Shown: piece by piece, positions 22,662 to 29,077 of the stretch | Layout: each line of letters begins with the position of its first letter | Numbering within the stretch: position 1 is the first letter of the stretch | Source of the DNA: Candidatus Stahliibacteriota bacterium | GTDB taxonomy: Bacteria; Hydrothermota; Tepidihabitantia; B3-TA06 | Length of the DNA: 29,386 nt | Reading direction: 5' to 3' | NCBI GenBank assembly: GCA_030670165.1 | Contig: DAOVCF010000005.1 | Span: forward strand, 1 to 29,386 | Translations under genes and position numbers: made by a program | The notes under the pieces: model-generated | What the model was told of the DNA's origin: nothing | Seen by the model: only the letters and a program-made list of their open reading frames with translations | Database searches by the model: none

Positions 22662-23389
22662 CAATCCTCCTTAGGATAGACTACTTTCACAAGCACCAGG
22701 CCGTTTGCAGGCGCGGTGATGGTCTGCACCGGCTTGGTGCGGCTAAATAACTGCGGAATGATCTGCGGTTCTATCATACCGCGTCCACACTCGGTTGCTA
22801 CACCTACCATCCTGCGGACCATCTTGTAAAGGAAAGACTTCCCTCGTACGTCAATAACTATCTCGTCATCCTCCTCCAGTATATCTATTGAATCCACGGT
22901 AAGCGAGTGCCTTGGATCGTCAACCTCGCAGAGCGCCGCATAGTCGTGCGTCCCGACCAAAAGGGCGGCGGCGAGCTTCATCCTCTCGAGGTCGAGATCG
23001 TAGGAATACTCCCACGCCGTGCCCCTGCGCAGAGGAGAACGTCCACGGATGATACGGTAGCGGTAGAGCTTTGAGGAGGCATCGCGGCGTGCGTCGAAGG
23101 AATCCGATACCTCTTCAATAGATTTGATGAAAATCGTCCGGGGCAGAATCGAGTTCAATGCGATCGGGAGGCGATCGGGTGTAAGCCCGCCATCGTAGAC
23201 GAAAGACGCGACATAACCCAGAGCGTGCACCCCGGCGTCGGTGCGTCCGCAGCCGGTGATACGAATCCCGTCGCCCGTAATCTGTTCCATGGCTCGCTCG
23301 ATCGTGCCCTGAACCGTCGCCCTTTCAGATTGAGTCTGCCATCCGAAGAAATCTCGACCGTCGAATTCGATAACGGCTTTGAGTCTCAT
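22661..23389 (-). CDS. truA: tRNA pseudouridine(38-40) synthase TruA
   Basis: The 242-residue protein shows the TruA pattern. RLKAVIEFDGRDFFGWQ comes first, then the catalytic GCGRTDAGVHALG with Asp51 and the RRDASSKLYRYRI segment. SFLYKMVRRMVGVATECGRG is near the end. The enzyme isomerises uridines 38-40 in the anticodon arm of tRNAs. A longer in-frame start (23443) exists but would overlap the upstream gene by 58 nt. The chosen ATG overlaps the upstream stop as ATGA, with a purine-rich GGTGGTGAG ahead, and matches the family start. Confidence 0.94.
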   Translation of the reverse strand: MRLKAVIEFDGRDFFGWQTQSERATVQGTIERAMEQITGDGIRITGCGRTDAGVHALGYVASFVYDGGLTPDRLPIALNSILPRTIFIKSIEEVSDSFDARRDASSKLYRYRIIRGRSPLRRGTAWEYSYDLDLERMKLAAALLVGTHDYAALCEVDDPRHSLTVDSIDILEEDDEIVIDVRGKSFLYKMVRRMVGVATECGRGMIEPQIIPQLFSRTKPVQTITAPANGLVLVKVVYPKED

Positions 23390-24003
23390 CTCACCACCAC
23401 CGCTAATGTGAGTAGAAATATGCCTATCGAAAGAAGCACCCAACCAGGTCGTTTGCCGATGATCCTGATCGGATGAGTGACGATCGCTTGTGCCTCACGA
23501 AATACCCTGGCTACCGCTTCGGGAACCTCCTTCCATCTCCTGACCTTGGATAAGGATTCAAGAAAGAACGGTATGGAGAGAAGCGCCAAAGCAAGAACTT
23601 CACCGATCACAGGGCGGCGAAAAAGTTTGTCTGAGAGCCTTGCCAGGCCCCATACCAGCTCCTCGTGCGTGCAGACGTAAACGAGAAGCAGGGAGAAGAA
23701 AAGCGCCAAAGCGAACCGAGCGCCTATTGTCAGGGCAGACCAGAGAGCATCGGCACCCTGGGAGCGGTTGAGAAACCAGTTGAAGAAAACGCTGAGGACG
23801 ATCAGGGGAAGCGATATCTTAAGGTAGCGCCCCCAGAATCTCCATCCTGCTCGACCAAGGATTGCAAACACCACACAGAGCGCTCCTGCGGCTGCAAATT
23901 CATACCAGCGAAAGCAGAAAGGAGCGATGGCGATCAAAAGAATCGTTGCTACTATTAGCGTAACCGGAGAGACCCGGGAAAGCGGCGGGCGAGTTGTGCT
24001 CAT
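23386..24003 (-). CDS. Polytopic membrane protein, EcfT/CbiQ-like
   Basis: The 205-residue protein has hydrophobic segments at about 14-30, 34-50, 62-78, 90-111, 132-150 and 187-204. This spacing, and the cytoplasmic stretch between the last two, resemble the transmembrane T component of ECF vitamin or metal importers. The short coupling motif expected in the cytoplasmic helices (ARG-like) is not clearly present, and no ATPase or S component is nearby. The assignment is therefore tentative. The ATG lies exactly 6 nt after a TATTCT -10 element, so translation is probably leaderless. It heads the unit with truA (ATGA overlap), transaldolase and a glycosyltransferase. Confidence 0.6.
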   Translation of the reverse strand: MSTTRPPLSRVSPVTLIVATILLIAIAPFCFRWYEFAAAGALCVVFAILGRAGWRFWGRYLKISLPLIVLSVFFNWFLNRSQGADALWSALTIGARFALALFFSLLLVYVCTHEELVWGLARLSDKLFRRPVIGEVLALALLSIPFFLESLSKVRRWKEVPEAVARVFREAQAIVTHPIRIIGKRPGWVLLSIGIFLLTLAVVVR

Positions 24004-24009
24004 AGACCG

Positions 24010-24037
24010 AGAATAGGGAAAGCCGAACGAATGTCAA
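24010..24037 (-). promoter_or_regulatory. Leaderless-type promoter of the EcfT-like/truA/tal unit
   Basis: On the minus strand: TTGACA (24032-24037), 16-bp spacer, TATTCT (24010-24015), 6 nt, ATG (24001-24003). It sits within 50 bp of the end of pgeF, which is transcribed in the same direction. Confidence 0.7.
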
Positions 24038-24055
24038 TAAGACCTGTCATTGGCT

Positions 24056-24775
24056 TTATCGGCGGACGATGATGCCCCAGTTACGGCCGGCTCCATGTTC
24101 GCGGCGGTGAGAGTAGAACCGCTTCGAGTTGCAGTGGGTGCAAAGATCCAAAGATGCACCCTCAACCGCCCCGACGGATGAAAGAAGAAAACAATTGGCC
24201 GCTCGAAGGTCCAGATAGAACCCCTCCTTCTTTCTTGAGAAAAACCGGTTCGCTTCTGGCCAGGTTTCTCTGAATTCATTCAAAACGTCCTCACTAACCT
24301 CATAACAGCACTTGCCGATTGAGGGACCCAAGGAATAGTATAAACGATAAGAAGGAATGCCTGTCTCCTTTTCCACCTTTTCGGCAAATCTTAAAGCTAT
24401 CTTGGCAAGGGTTCCCCGCCATCCGGCGTGAGCCAACCCCACAACCCCAGAATCCTTATCCCAGATAAATATAGGTACACAATCCGCCACTCTTAATGAA
24501 AGCGCAAGACGGAACTCGCTGGTAAAGCATCCGTCCGCCTCTATCTCTCCAGGCCTATCAACCCGAATCACGCGATCGGAGTGGGTCTGATTCATGGTTA
24601 CGAGAGAAGCACCCAACTCAAAAGGCGCGAGTTGTTCCTTCAGATCAAGGTTGTGATCCAGACCCTCGTCTCTAAACCGCCGCGTGGTGAATAAGATCTC
24701 TATATCCTGTGTGGGATTAAGTACATAGAACCTTAGGCCGTCTTTGGAGATCAAGCGCCATGATTGACTATACAC
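24056..24775 (-). CDS. pgeF: Purine nucleoside phosphorylase / PgeF (YfiH-YlmD) family protein
   Basis: The 239-residue protein has the metal-binding pattern of the former multicopper oxidase-like YfiH/YlmD family. NQTHSDRVIRV is followed by SLRVADCVPIFIWD, GLAHAGWRGT (two key His/Cys ligands) and LGPSIGKCCYEVSED. It ends with THCNSKRFYSHRREHGAGR then NWGIIV. Members act as nucleoside phosphorylases or deaminases, and in E. coli the family edits peptidoglycan precursors. The start is a GTG inside the last codons of recJ (8-nt overlap), so it is translationally coupled to recJ. Which activity dominates here cannot be told. Confidence 0.9.
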   Translation of the reverse strand: MYSQSWRLISKDGLRFYVLNPTQDIEILFTTRRFRDEGLDHNLDLKEQLAPFELGASLVTMNQTHSDRVIRVDRPGEIEADGCFTSEFRLALSLRVADCVPIFIWDKDSGVVGLAHAGWRGTLAKIALRFAEKVEKETGIPSYRLYYSLGPSIGKCCYEVSEDVLNEFRETWPEANRFFSRKKEGFYLDLRAANCFLLSSVGAVEGASLDLCTHCNSKRFYSHRREHGAGRNWGIIVRR

Positions 24776-26510
24776 CGAAGTCCTCCGGTTCGTAGCGCAG
24801 CTTTAGATCCTTGGCAACAAGCTGCATCCCTTTCTTGCCCCAGTAACTATCTTCGGCGATCCGGTAGGCGACATCGAGCGCTTCCTTGCGACCCGGTTCA
24901 AGTTTCAGGATAAGCTCGGATTTACCGAACGCAAGAACGGGCACGGTAGTTTTATCCTTGCGCACGGTAAACTTGAGATGGTCGCGACCGAAAACCCTCG
25001 GGGTTCCAACCACCTCCAACCCGGAAGTAACAAAACAAGGCTGGGGATTGCCCATACCGAAAGGCCGAAAGCGCTCGAAAAACTCCCGAGTCTCGGAATC
25101 GAAATCGCCAAGTTCTACCTCAGCCTCAAGTCGCAGCCTGGGCTCAAATACTGACCCCGGATAAGTAGCGGCATGTTCGTTAATTGCCTGCGTGAAATCT
25201 TTAAGCTTGGCTTTTTCCATAACCAGCCCGGCTGCCACCTCGTGCCCGCCGAAGGTCACAAGATATTCCCGTACTGCAAGAAGTGCCTCGTACAGATGAA
25301 AACCCGGCACACTGCGAGCCGACCCCTTCAGCCTGCCCTCTTTTTCCGCTAAAAGGATGGTGGGACGATAGTAATCATCCACCAGCCTGGAGGCAACTAT
25401 CCCGATAACGCCCTCGTGCCAGTCTGAACGGCAGCACACAAGCACGCGAGGGTTTCGTTCCTTGATCTCGTGCTCGGCGAGGATACGGGCCTGCTCAAGG
25501 ATAACGTCCTCTGTCTGTCTGCGGTTGCGGTTGTATTGATCAAGCTTTACGGCCAGGCTCCTTGCCTCTTCCAGGTCGGTTGAAAGCAAAAGCTCAAGAG
25601 CCTGCTTTGAATCGGCCATACGGCCTGAGGCGTTAAGTCGAGGCGCCAGCCCGAAGGCAACGTTGGTAGCCGTAATGGACTTACCGGCGAGTCTGGATAC
25701 CTCCAAAAGCGCTTTAAGTCCCGGCTTGGAGGCCTTTGAGATTCGTTTAAGTCCATAGTGAGCAATAACTCGATTCTCGCCGATCAAAGGAGCGACGTCG
25801 GCGATGGTGCCGAGGGCAACAAGATCGAGATCGTCTTGAAGCGGCTCCAAGGGTTCGCCAAGACGCCGGGAAAGTGCTTCAAGCAGCTTGTAGGCTACCC
25901 CGACTCCGGCAAGCTCAGCAAATGGATAAGTTGAGTCTCCTCTCTTGGGGTCGACGATCGCAAGGGCTTGGGGAAGGTTCTCTCCGGGTTCGTGATGATC
26001 GGTTATTAAAAGATCGATGCCTGCCTTACCGGCCATACGTGCTTCCTCGACAGCGGTGATACCGCAGTCCACCGTAAGAATAAGAGACGCTCCGGACTCC
26101 CTGACTGCATCTATCGCCTTGCCAGTAAGCCCGTAGCCATCCTTCATGCGATGGGGAAGATAGAAATCAGCATCGATCCCTAATCTATGCAGACCACGCA
26201 ACAGCAGGGCGGTGCCGGTGACCCCGTCAACGTCGTAGTCGCCGTGTACAAGAACCCTCTCTCCCCTTCTTTGCACATCAAGCAATCTCTCGACCGCTCG
26301 TTCCATATCCGGAAGCCCGAATGGCTCGTGCAGATGCCCCAAGGAAGGATTCAGGAATCTCTTGACAGACTCCTCATCCCTGTAGCCGCGTTTCCATAAG
26401 ACCAATGCAGGCAAATATGGAATACCTTGGTGGGAAGCAAAATCTCTCACCAGTTGATCATTCACAGGCTCACAAACCCAGCGCAGTGTCTTGTAGGTAG
26501 ATGGGGACAT
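24768..26510 (-). CDS. recJ: Single-stranded-DNA-specific exonuclease RecJ
   Basis: The 580-residue protein has the usual RecJ length. DHH phosphoesterase motifs are VHGDYDVDGVTGTALL (DYDVDG at 91-96), TVDCGITAV (148-150), and LITDHHEPG (DHH at 171-173). The DHHA1 part has LAPRLNASGRMADS and FGGHEVAAG, and an OB-fold-like C-terminal region follows. RecJ degrades single-stranded DNA 5' to 3' in RecF-pathway recombination and mismatch and base excision repair. I choose the ATG at 26508-26510, not the TTG one codon upstream: the ATG is exactly 6 nt after a TAAAAT -10 element with TTGACA 16 bp further up, and no Shine-Dalgarno exists. Confidence 0.95.
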   Translation of the reverse strand: MSPSTYKTLRWVCEPVNDQLVRDFASHQGIPYLPALVLWKRGYRDEESVKRFLNPSLGHLHEPFGLPDMERAVERLLDVQRRGERVLVHGDYDVDGVTGTALLLRGLHRLGIDADFYLPHRMKDGYGLTGKAIDAVRESGASLILTVDCGITAVEEARMAGKAGIDLLITDHHEPGENLPQALAIVDPKRGDSTYPFAELAGVGVAYKLLEALSRRLGEPLEPLQDDLDLVALGTIADVAPLIGENRVIAHYGLKRISKASKPGLKALLEVSRLAGKSITATNVAFGLAPRLNASGRMADSKQALELLLSTDLEEARSLAVKLDQYNRNRRQTEDVILEQARILAEHEIKERNPRVLVCCRSDWHEGVIGIVASRLVDDYYRPTILLAEKEGRLKGSARSVPGFHLYEALLAVREYLVTFGGHEVAAGLVMEKAKLKDFTQAINEHAATYPGSVFEPRLRLEAEVELGDFDSETREFFERFRPFGMGNPQPCFVTSGLEVVGTPRVFGRDHLKFTVRKDKTTVPVLAFGKSELILKLEPGRKEALDVAYRIAEDSYWGKKGMQLVAKDLKLRYEPEDFGV

Positions 26511-26516
26511 CAACGA

Positions 26517-26544
26517 ATTTTAGTCATAGGCTGGGCTATGTCAA
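26517..26544 (-). promoter_or_regulatory. Leaderless-type promoter of recJ-pgeF
   Basis: On the minus strand: TTGACA (26539-26544), 16-bp spacer, TAAAAT (26517-26522), 6 nt, ATG (26508-26510). It is divergent from the 26581 promoter. Confidence 0.75.
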
Positions 26545-26580
26545 ACTTGAGCAACCATGAGGATAGAAGATTCGTCGCAC

Positions 26581-26609
26581 TTGACAGAAGGGGCTAAGGA
26601 CTTTATCAT
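26581..26609 (+). promoter_or_regulatory. Leaderless-type promoter of the tandem TonB-domain gene
   Basis: TTGACA (26581-26586), 17-bp spacer, TATCAT (26604-26609), 6 nt, ATG (26616). This is the one leaderless-type case with a 17-bp spacer. Confidence 0.7.
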
Positions 26610-26615
26610 TACATC

Positions 26616-27413
26616 ATGATTGCATTGTTTTTATTAACAATCCTTGGTTCCGATAAGGATAGCACCCGTGAGCTTATCCCCTATCTTGCGGGAGACCAGG
26701 GCAGCGGGTTTATCCTGTGGGGTGATGCCGAAGCCGACGATCTGATCACAAGAATCTTCCCTGCGGTAACGGAAGCGATGAAGGCTGATACCTCCAAAAC
26801 CTTCAGGGCTGTTGCCTCTATAGAGATAGATCGTTCAGGAGCGATCGTCAAGGAGCCTGAGCTTTTAGAGAAGAGCAAAGTCCCCAAATGGGACACGACG
26901 ATTATCACGATCTTGCGCGGCTGGTTGTTCGAAACGTCTCGTGACAGCCTGCGCTGGGATACTGTCGAGTTCCGGTACATAGCGCGTAAATCCGGAAAGG
27001 GGAGCACCTCCATTATCAAAGCCAGGGGACGTGAAGACTTCCATCCGGCCGCTTTCACCTCGGTGGATAAGATTCTGGCTGACCAGTCAAAAATGAACGC
27101 TCCCCGTGACAGCATCACGCCGATGGGCATCAACGTTACCCTCTCAGGCGATCTTGGCCTGGATGATCTGGAAAGTCACATCATGCCTGATCTCGAAGAA
27201 AGCATGAATGAGAAAGGCATCGCCTATGTTACCGCACGTTTTGAGATCGTGGTAAACGATAAAGGTGCAATCGATGATATCAGGGTTATCCAATCAAGCG
27301 GGAGAACTGCCTGGGATTCGGAACTTGAGAAGGCCATGCTTCAGTGGCGATTCAAGCCGTCATACAGGCTGCAGCGCAAAACCGACGTGATATTTGTAGT
27401 GAGCCTTGAGTGA
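26616..27413 (+). CDS. Protein with two tandem TonB C-terminal-like domains
   Basis: The 265-residue protein has a very short hydrophobic start (IALFLLTILG) that may be a signal peptide, and no membrane helix or Pro-rich linker after it. Two similar domains follow, at about 32-124 and 173-264. Both open with LxGDxxxDDL then a helix (FPAVTEAM; MPDLEESM). Both continue with the TonB-like strand pattern (VASIEIDRSGAIV; VTARFEIVVNDKGAI) and end with WDTTIITILRGWLFE or WDSELEKAMLQWRFK. The second copy is closer to the TonB consensus. The TonB-like protein at 64-975 has the same extended domain once. Function is unknown; a periplasmic adaptor seems possible. The ATG is leaderless by promoter position, and the gene appears to be monocistronic. 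Confidence 0.7.
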   Translation: MIALFLLTILGSDKDSTRELIPYLAGDQGSGFILWGDAEADDLITRIFPAVTEAMKADTSKTFRAVASIEIDRSGAIVKEPELLEKSKVPKWDTTIITILRGWLFETSRDSLRWDTVEFRYIARKSGKGSTSIIKARGREDFHPAAFTSVDKILADQSKMNAPRDSITPMGINVTLSGDLGLDDLESHIMPDLEESMNEKGIAYVTARFEIVVNDKGAIDDIRVIQSSGRTAWDSELEKAMLQWRFKPSYRLQRKTDVIFVVSLE

Positions 27414-27649
27414 GGGGTTTACTCCTCTCGGATAAAAAGATCAAACATAATGCGAAACCAAGAGCATGAAGAATAGGCCCTGTGTCCATTAAGGTTTAAT
27501 CACTGCCAGCTAAGATCTTGACAGATTCAGGTGCAGCTACTATCCTCAAAACGCACAACGGCTAAATGGTTGAGGCAGTCTTCACCGGGATGTCGAACGC
27601 GTTTGCAGACGTTAGTTAAACCATCGAAGAACAGCTATAAAACATAGAG
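27414..27649. other. Intergenic region between convergent genes, with a possible promoter and a 17-codon ORF
   Basis: The stretch lies between the plus-strand TonB-domain gene and the end of minus-strand nadC. It holds a promoter-like TTGACA (27518-27523), 17-bp spacer, TATCCT (27541-27546). Twenty bases downstream an ATG at 27566 opens a 17-codon ORF ending at 27619 (MVEAVFTGMSNAFADVS). No Shine-Dalgarno is visible. No strong terminator hairpin was seen for either flanking gene. The region may express a small RNA or peptide, or be relic sequence. Confidence 0.35.
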
Positions 27650-28510
27650 CTATACCGAGGAAATTCCCGTTATCTCGAGAGAAATATCTAAAGTCTTTGC
27701 CGAATTGGTCAGTGCACCTACTGAGATGTAGGTAACACCTGTGAGGGCTATATCCCGGACGGTCTCAAGGTTTACGCCGCCCGAGGCCTCAAGTTCTACC
27801 TTTCCTTTGACCAGCTTAACCGCTTCACGCATCGCATCCAGGCTCATGTTATCAAGCATGATACGATCGACACCCCCTGTATCAAGAGCCTCCTTGACCT
27901 GATCCAGGGTCGCACACTCAACCTCAATCTTTAAATCTCCGTGGGAGTTCTGTGCCGCTTTGACCGCTGCCGCAAGCGAACCACAGGCGGCGATGTGGTT
28001 ATCTTTGATAAGAACCATATCGTAAAGACCCATACGGTGGTTGTAGCCCCACCCATATCTGACAGCGGCTTTCTCAAGCGCTCGCAGACCAGGCGTCGTC
28101 TTTCGGGTATCAAGTATCTTCGCGTTGGTACCATGAACCGCGGTCACGAAACGAAAGGTCAGTGTAGCGATGCCGGAAAGATGTTGAAGAAAATTAAGAG
28201 CCGTCCGCTCGGCCACAAGGATTCCCCTCCCAGGGCCTGAAAGCTTGGCCAGCTCATCACCTGGATTTATCCTCTCCCCATTGTTGAACAAGAAGGTTAC
28301 TTCAACTCGCTCATCTACCTGGCGAAATGCCTCCTTTACTACCTCTGCCCCAGCAAGCACCCCCTCATCCTTGCAGAGTATAATGGCTTCAGCCTGAGCT
28401 CCTGCAGGTACCGTCGCCAAGGTGGTAACGTCACCTATACCTATATCCTCGGCAAGCGCACGCCTTACACTGTCCTTTACCGCATCTTCGTAGAAATGAG
28501 AGTTGCTCAT
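27650..28510 (-). CDS. nadC: Nicotinate-nucleotide pyrophosphorylase (carboxylating), quinolinate phosphoribosyltransferase
   Basis: The 286-residue protein matches NadC in length and motifs. The N-terminal part has ALAEDIGIGDVTT, then LVAERTALNFLQHLSGIAT. The barrel has DTRKTTPGLRALEKAAVRYG, GGGxNHR-like WGYNHRMGL, LIKDNHIA, KIEVECATLDQV and DRIMLDNMS. It ends LEASGGVNLETVRDIALTGV, with VGALTNSAKTLDISLEI. It converts quinolinate and PRPP to nicotinate mononucleotide in de novo NAD synthesis. nadA and nadB are not in the window. The ATG lies exactly 6 nt after a TAAAAT -10 element, so it is probably leaderless. It is divergent from the hicB operon. Confidence 0.95.
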   Translation of the reverse strand: MSNSHFYEDAVKDSVRRALAEDIGIGDVTTLATVPAGAQAEAIILCKDEGVLAGAEVVKEAFRQVDERVEVTFLFNNGERINPGDELAKLSGPGRGILVAERTALNFLQHLSGIATLTFRFVTAVHGTNAKILDTRKTTPGLRALEKAAVRYGWGYNHRMGLYDMVLIKDNHIAACGSLAAAVKAAQNSHGDLKIEVECATLDQVKEALDTGGVDRIMLDNMSLDAMREAVKLVKGKVELEASGGVNLETVRDIALTGVTYISVGALTNSAKTLDISLEITGISSV

Positions 28511-28516
28511 CGAGGT

Positions 28517-28544
28517 ATTTTAGTCGAATTAACAAACAGGTCAA
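28517..28544 (-). promoter_or_regulatory. Leaderless-type promoter of nadC
   Basis: On the minus strand: TTGACC (28539-28544), 16-bp spacer, TAAAAT (28517-28522), 6 nt, ATG (28508-28510). Confidence 0.72.
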
Positions 28545-28595
28545 CTAATATAACCGAGTCATCCATGATGAGTTTAAGATTCTCTCTCCTCCAGC

Positions 28596-28623
28596 TTGAC
28601 GAAACCCTGCTCAGAGCTATACT
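28596..28623 (+). promoter_or_regulatory. Leaderless-type promoter of hicB-hicA-uvrB
   Basis: TTGACG (28596-28601), 16-bp spacer, TATACT (28618-28623), 6 nt, ATG (28630). The 119-bp divergent gap to nadC holds both promoters. Confidence 0.72.
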
Positions 28624-28629
28624 GAACTT

Positions 28630-28854
28630 ATGAAGAAATTCAAGGCGCTGTTCAAGCCCGAACCTGATGGAGGATACACCGCATCTGTTCCCTCTCTGCC
28701 CGGATGCATCTCTTACGGGAAAACCCTGGAGGAAGCGAAGAAGATGCTTGCCGACGCCATTTCCTGTTACCTGAAATGTATGAAAGAGCACGGCGAATGT
28801 TCTCTGGATGATTCAGAGTGCATAGTGGATGAAATCTCAATCGCAGATGAATAA
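28630..28854 (+). CDS. hicB: HicB-family antitoxin, short form
   Basis: The 74-residue protein is a minimal HicB domain with the partial RNase H-like fold: FKALFKPEPDGGYTASVPSLPGC, then SYGKTLEEAKKMLADAISCYLKC. In HicBA modules it binds and neutralises the HicA mRNA interferase. It has no room for the C-terminal DNA-binding domain that many longer HicB proteins use for autoregulation, so repression by itself is unlikely. The ATG is 6 nt after a -10 element. The hicA start overlaps its 3' end by 8 nt. The order antitoxin-then-toxin is common for this short type. Confidence 0.9.
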   Translation: MKKFKALFKPEPDGGYTASVPSLPGCISYGKTLEEAKKMLADAISCYLKCMKEHGECSLDDSECIVDEISIADE

Positions 28855-29077
28855 GGTCCCTGCGTTAAAATCAAAAGACCTCTTGCGCCTCCTGAAAGAC
28901 GCGGGATTCCACGAAGATCATCGTTCGGGCAGCCGCGTCATCATGCACTCGGATTCCAGAGGGACGCGAGTAGCTGTTCCTTTCCACCAAAAGGACCTGC
29001 CTATAGACACCATAAAGACGATACTGCGGGCGGCGCATCTCGATCCAGAGAGGATGTTGGAGCTCTTGTATGCCTGA
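28847..29077 (+). CDS. hicA: HicA-family protein with a substituted active-site position
   Basis: The 76-residue protein has the HicA double-stranded RNA-binding-like fold: LKSKDLLRLLKDAGF, then DHRSGSRVIMH, RVAVPFHQKDLPIDTIKTILRAAHLD and an ending LELLYA. HicA normally cleaves mRNA with a histidine in the conserved GSH turn. Here that position reads GSR (Arg30), so nuclease activity may be lost or changed. His25 and His34 are close by. The ATG at 28847 is preferred to the one at 28829 because the domain begins there and the overlap with hicB is small. Its 3' end overlaps the start of uvrB by 8 nt, placing the repair gene in the same operon. Confidence 0.88.
   Translation: MNKVPALKSKDLLRLLKDAGFHEDHRSGSRVIMHSDSRGTRVAVPFHQKDLPIDTIKTILRAAHLDPERMLELLYA

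Noticed and set aside
23390..23443. Longer N-terminal extension of TruA
   Set aside because: It overlaps the upstream membrane-protein gene and does not resemble TruA; the ATGA overlap at 23386-23389 gives the normal family start.
26511..26513. TTG at 26513 as the recJ start
   Set aside because: It lies within the 6-nt gap after the -10 element; the ATG one codon later fits both the family start and the spacing seen at the other genes.
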